Positions 7,048 to 7,485 of a DNA stretch of 7,485 nt are shown here, piece after piece. The DNA lies in NCBI GenBank assembly GCA_022706175.1, contig JAKJDB010000109.1, forward strand, positions 1 to 7,485, written 5' to 3'. This DNA is from Candidatus Zhuqueibacterota bacterium (GTDB lineage Bacteria; KSB1; UBA2214). The position numbers and the translations under genes are program-made. The notes beneath the pieces are model-generated. The model saw only the letters and a list, made by a program, of their open reading frames with translations. It was not told the origin of the DNA and made no database searches. Within the stretch, counting starts at the first letter, position 1; each line of letters begins with the position of its first letter.

Positions 7048-7117
7048 CCAGGGTTCTCCTCTGTTCTGCAAGCCAGGCAAGCAATAAACATCGCCTTTAA
7101 ACGATCAACCCAAAAAT

Positions 7118-7130
7118 AAACAATTTGTTT
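7118..7130. promoter_or_regulatory. 13-base palindrome upstream of the lipoprotein gene
   Basis: AAACAA-T-TTGTTT is a perfect 6-base dyad around one central base, about 70 bases upstream of the ATG at 7047, in an A/T-rich stretch where the promoter should lie. Position and symmetry suit an operator, but an A/T dyad of this size can arise by chance, and I could not identify a confident -35/-10 pair beside it. Confidence 0.25.
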
Positions 7131-7207
7131 GTCATTGCCAACAGTCGTTTATGCAAAGGAACGCCACCCGGCAGCCTGTTGCCTTGCTGCGATGCTCCGC
7201 CTCCTTA

Positions 7208-7454
7208 TCACCCTGACCTTCTTTTTTCCGAAAAAACTTGATTTTCTGGCCTTGAATGGTTACTTTTTCGCAACGTGAGGAGTTGAATGCGCTTCATGTG
7301 GTCTCACCAGGTTTCATAATCGCGGCCGGATGCCGACATCGCTCGATCTCGAACGCCTTCCCAGGGAATTTCCGCTCACCTCCGGCTGAACATACCACTA
7401 ACCTTCATTATTCGAAATGGCGGTCACATGCGCTTGCGAAATTCCCGATCGAAG
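7208..7454 (-). mobile_element. possible decayed end of an IS21-family element
   Basis: The region combines degenerate repeats (7365-7454) of the GGAATnnCCGGTCACnTT style known from the multiple terminal repeats of IS21-family elements with a minus-strand ATG at 7297. That ATG opens a 29-residue frame, MKRIQLLTLRKSN..., about 68 bases inside the last repeat, where an istA gene would begin. The frame stops at 7208 and no transposase domain remains, so this can only be a truncated relic. The orientation (interior toward lower coordinates) agrees between repeats and frame. The family assignment rests on remembered motif style, not a comparison. Confidence 0.3.
7365..7454. repeat. four degenerate repeats, about 24-base spacing
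   Basis: On the plus strand four related units begin at 7365 (GGAATTTCCGCTCACCTCC), 7388 (GAACATACCACTAACCTTC), 7414 (GAAATGGCGGTCACATGC) and 7438 (GAAATTCCCGATCGAAG). The shared pattern is GAAAT..CCG.TCACCT. Start-to-start distances are 23, 26 and 24 bases. The first and last units also form a perfect inverted pair, GGGAATTTC (7364-7372) with GAAATTCCC (7438-7446). They may be transposase-binding repeats of an insertion sequence end, or an operator array. Confidence 0.42.
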
Positions 7455-7485
7455 TTCGCTTTAAACGCTGTACTGATCATTGCCG
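7428..7485 (+). CDS. possible start of a divergent secreted-protein gene (partial, uncertain)
   Basis: From the ATG at 7428 the plus-strand frame stays open to the window edge and reads MRLRNSRSKFALNAVLIIA: four basic residues in the first nine, then a hydrophobic stretch, as at the start of a signal peptide. The upstream GGCGG is only a weak ribosome binding site, the candidate start lies inside the degenerate repeats, and 19 codons are too few to judge coding. The minus strand of the same bases also has an open frame ending at 7424. It may well be chance. Confidence 0.2.
   Translation, partial: MRLRNSRSKFALNAVLIIA

Larger units (their letters stand above)
7048..7485. other. 438-base right-hand region without a confident gene
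   Basis: Upstream of the lipoprotein gene there is a good Shine-Dalgarno (AGGAG), the AAACAA/TTGTTT palindrome, a GCAGC/GCTGC 5-bp hairpin near 7170-7190 and an A/T inverted repeat TTTTTTC-C-GAAAAAA near 7222-7236. Beyond about 7290 lie the IS21-like repeats and the edge-truncated plus-strand frame. Stops are frequent in every frame, so no full gene is present. Confidence 0.6.

Noticed and set aside
7048..7080. Upstream ATG at 7080 as start of the lipoprotein gene
   Set aside because: It would put 11 polar residues before the signal sequence and include the AGGAG that serves the ATG at 7047.
7424..7485. Minus-strand open frame from the right edge ending at 7424, as the 3' end of a gene
   Set aside because: Only about 19 codons, overlapping the degenerate repeats, with no recognisable motif.
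1..7485. CRISPR array, tRNA/rRNA, phage or defence system
   Set aside because: No regularly spaced identical repeats, no tRNA-like cloverleaf and no nuclease, helicase, toxin or phage structural motif was seen in any frame.

Overview
The window shows an ordinary bacterial chromosome, most likely from a Gram-negative, polysaccharide-degrading heterotroph. The gene content (plant-type GH3 beta-glucosidase, a second putative glycoside hydrolase, a lipoprotein beta-propeller with carbohydrate-binding-like domains, a secreted TPR protein), the Shine-Dalgarno sites and the sigma70-like promoters would fit the FCB/Calditrichota/KSB1 neighbourhood. That placement is an impression from protein style, not a demonstrated assignment.

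Layout: every confident gene is on the minus strand and every product carries an export signal. From right to left they are: (1) a 707-residue putative lipoprotein with a sialidase/GH43-like beta-propeller, a galactose-binding-like beta-sandwich and a second C-terminal beta-sandwich (4924-7047); (2) a 615-residue secreted DUF4440-TPR fusion (2589-4436); (3) a 569-residue secreted TIM-barrel protein that looks like a glycoside hydrolase of unassigned family (528-2237); (4) the N-terminus of a GH3 beta-glucosidase running off the left edge (1-323).

Gaps of about 200, 350 and 490 bases separate the genes. Several hold their own promoter candidate, and the TPR gene has a good rho-independent terminator, so these look like neighbouring single-gene units rather than one operon. 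The right end (7048-7485) has no confident gene. It holds four degenerate repeats spaced about 24 bases apart that resemble the multiple terminal repeats of IS21-family elements, plus a very short minus-strand frame that could be a decayed istA start. A possible plus-strand gene start is cut by the window edge.

Three of the four genes fit extracellular or periplasmic glycan handling: the propeller protein could bind or trim a glycan at the envelope, the TIM-barrel enzyme could cleave it, and the GH3 enzyme could release terminal glucose. No SusC/D pair, transporter, regulator, CRISPR array, defence system or RNA gene is visible. I find no convincing new multi-gene system; the most interesting items are the unassigned hydrolase, the domain architectures and the IS-like repeat remnant.
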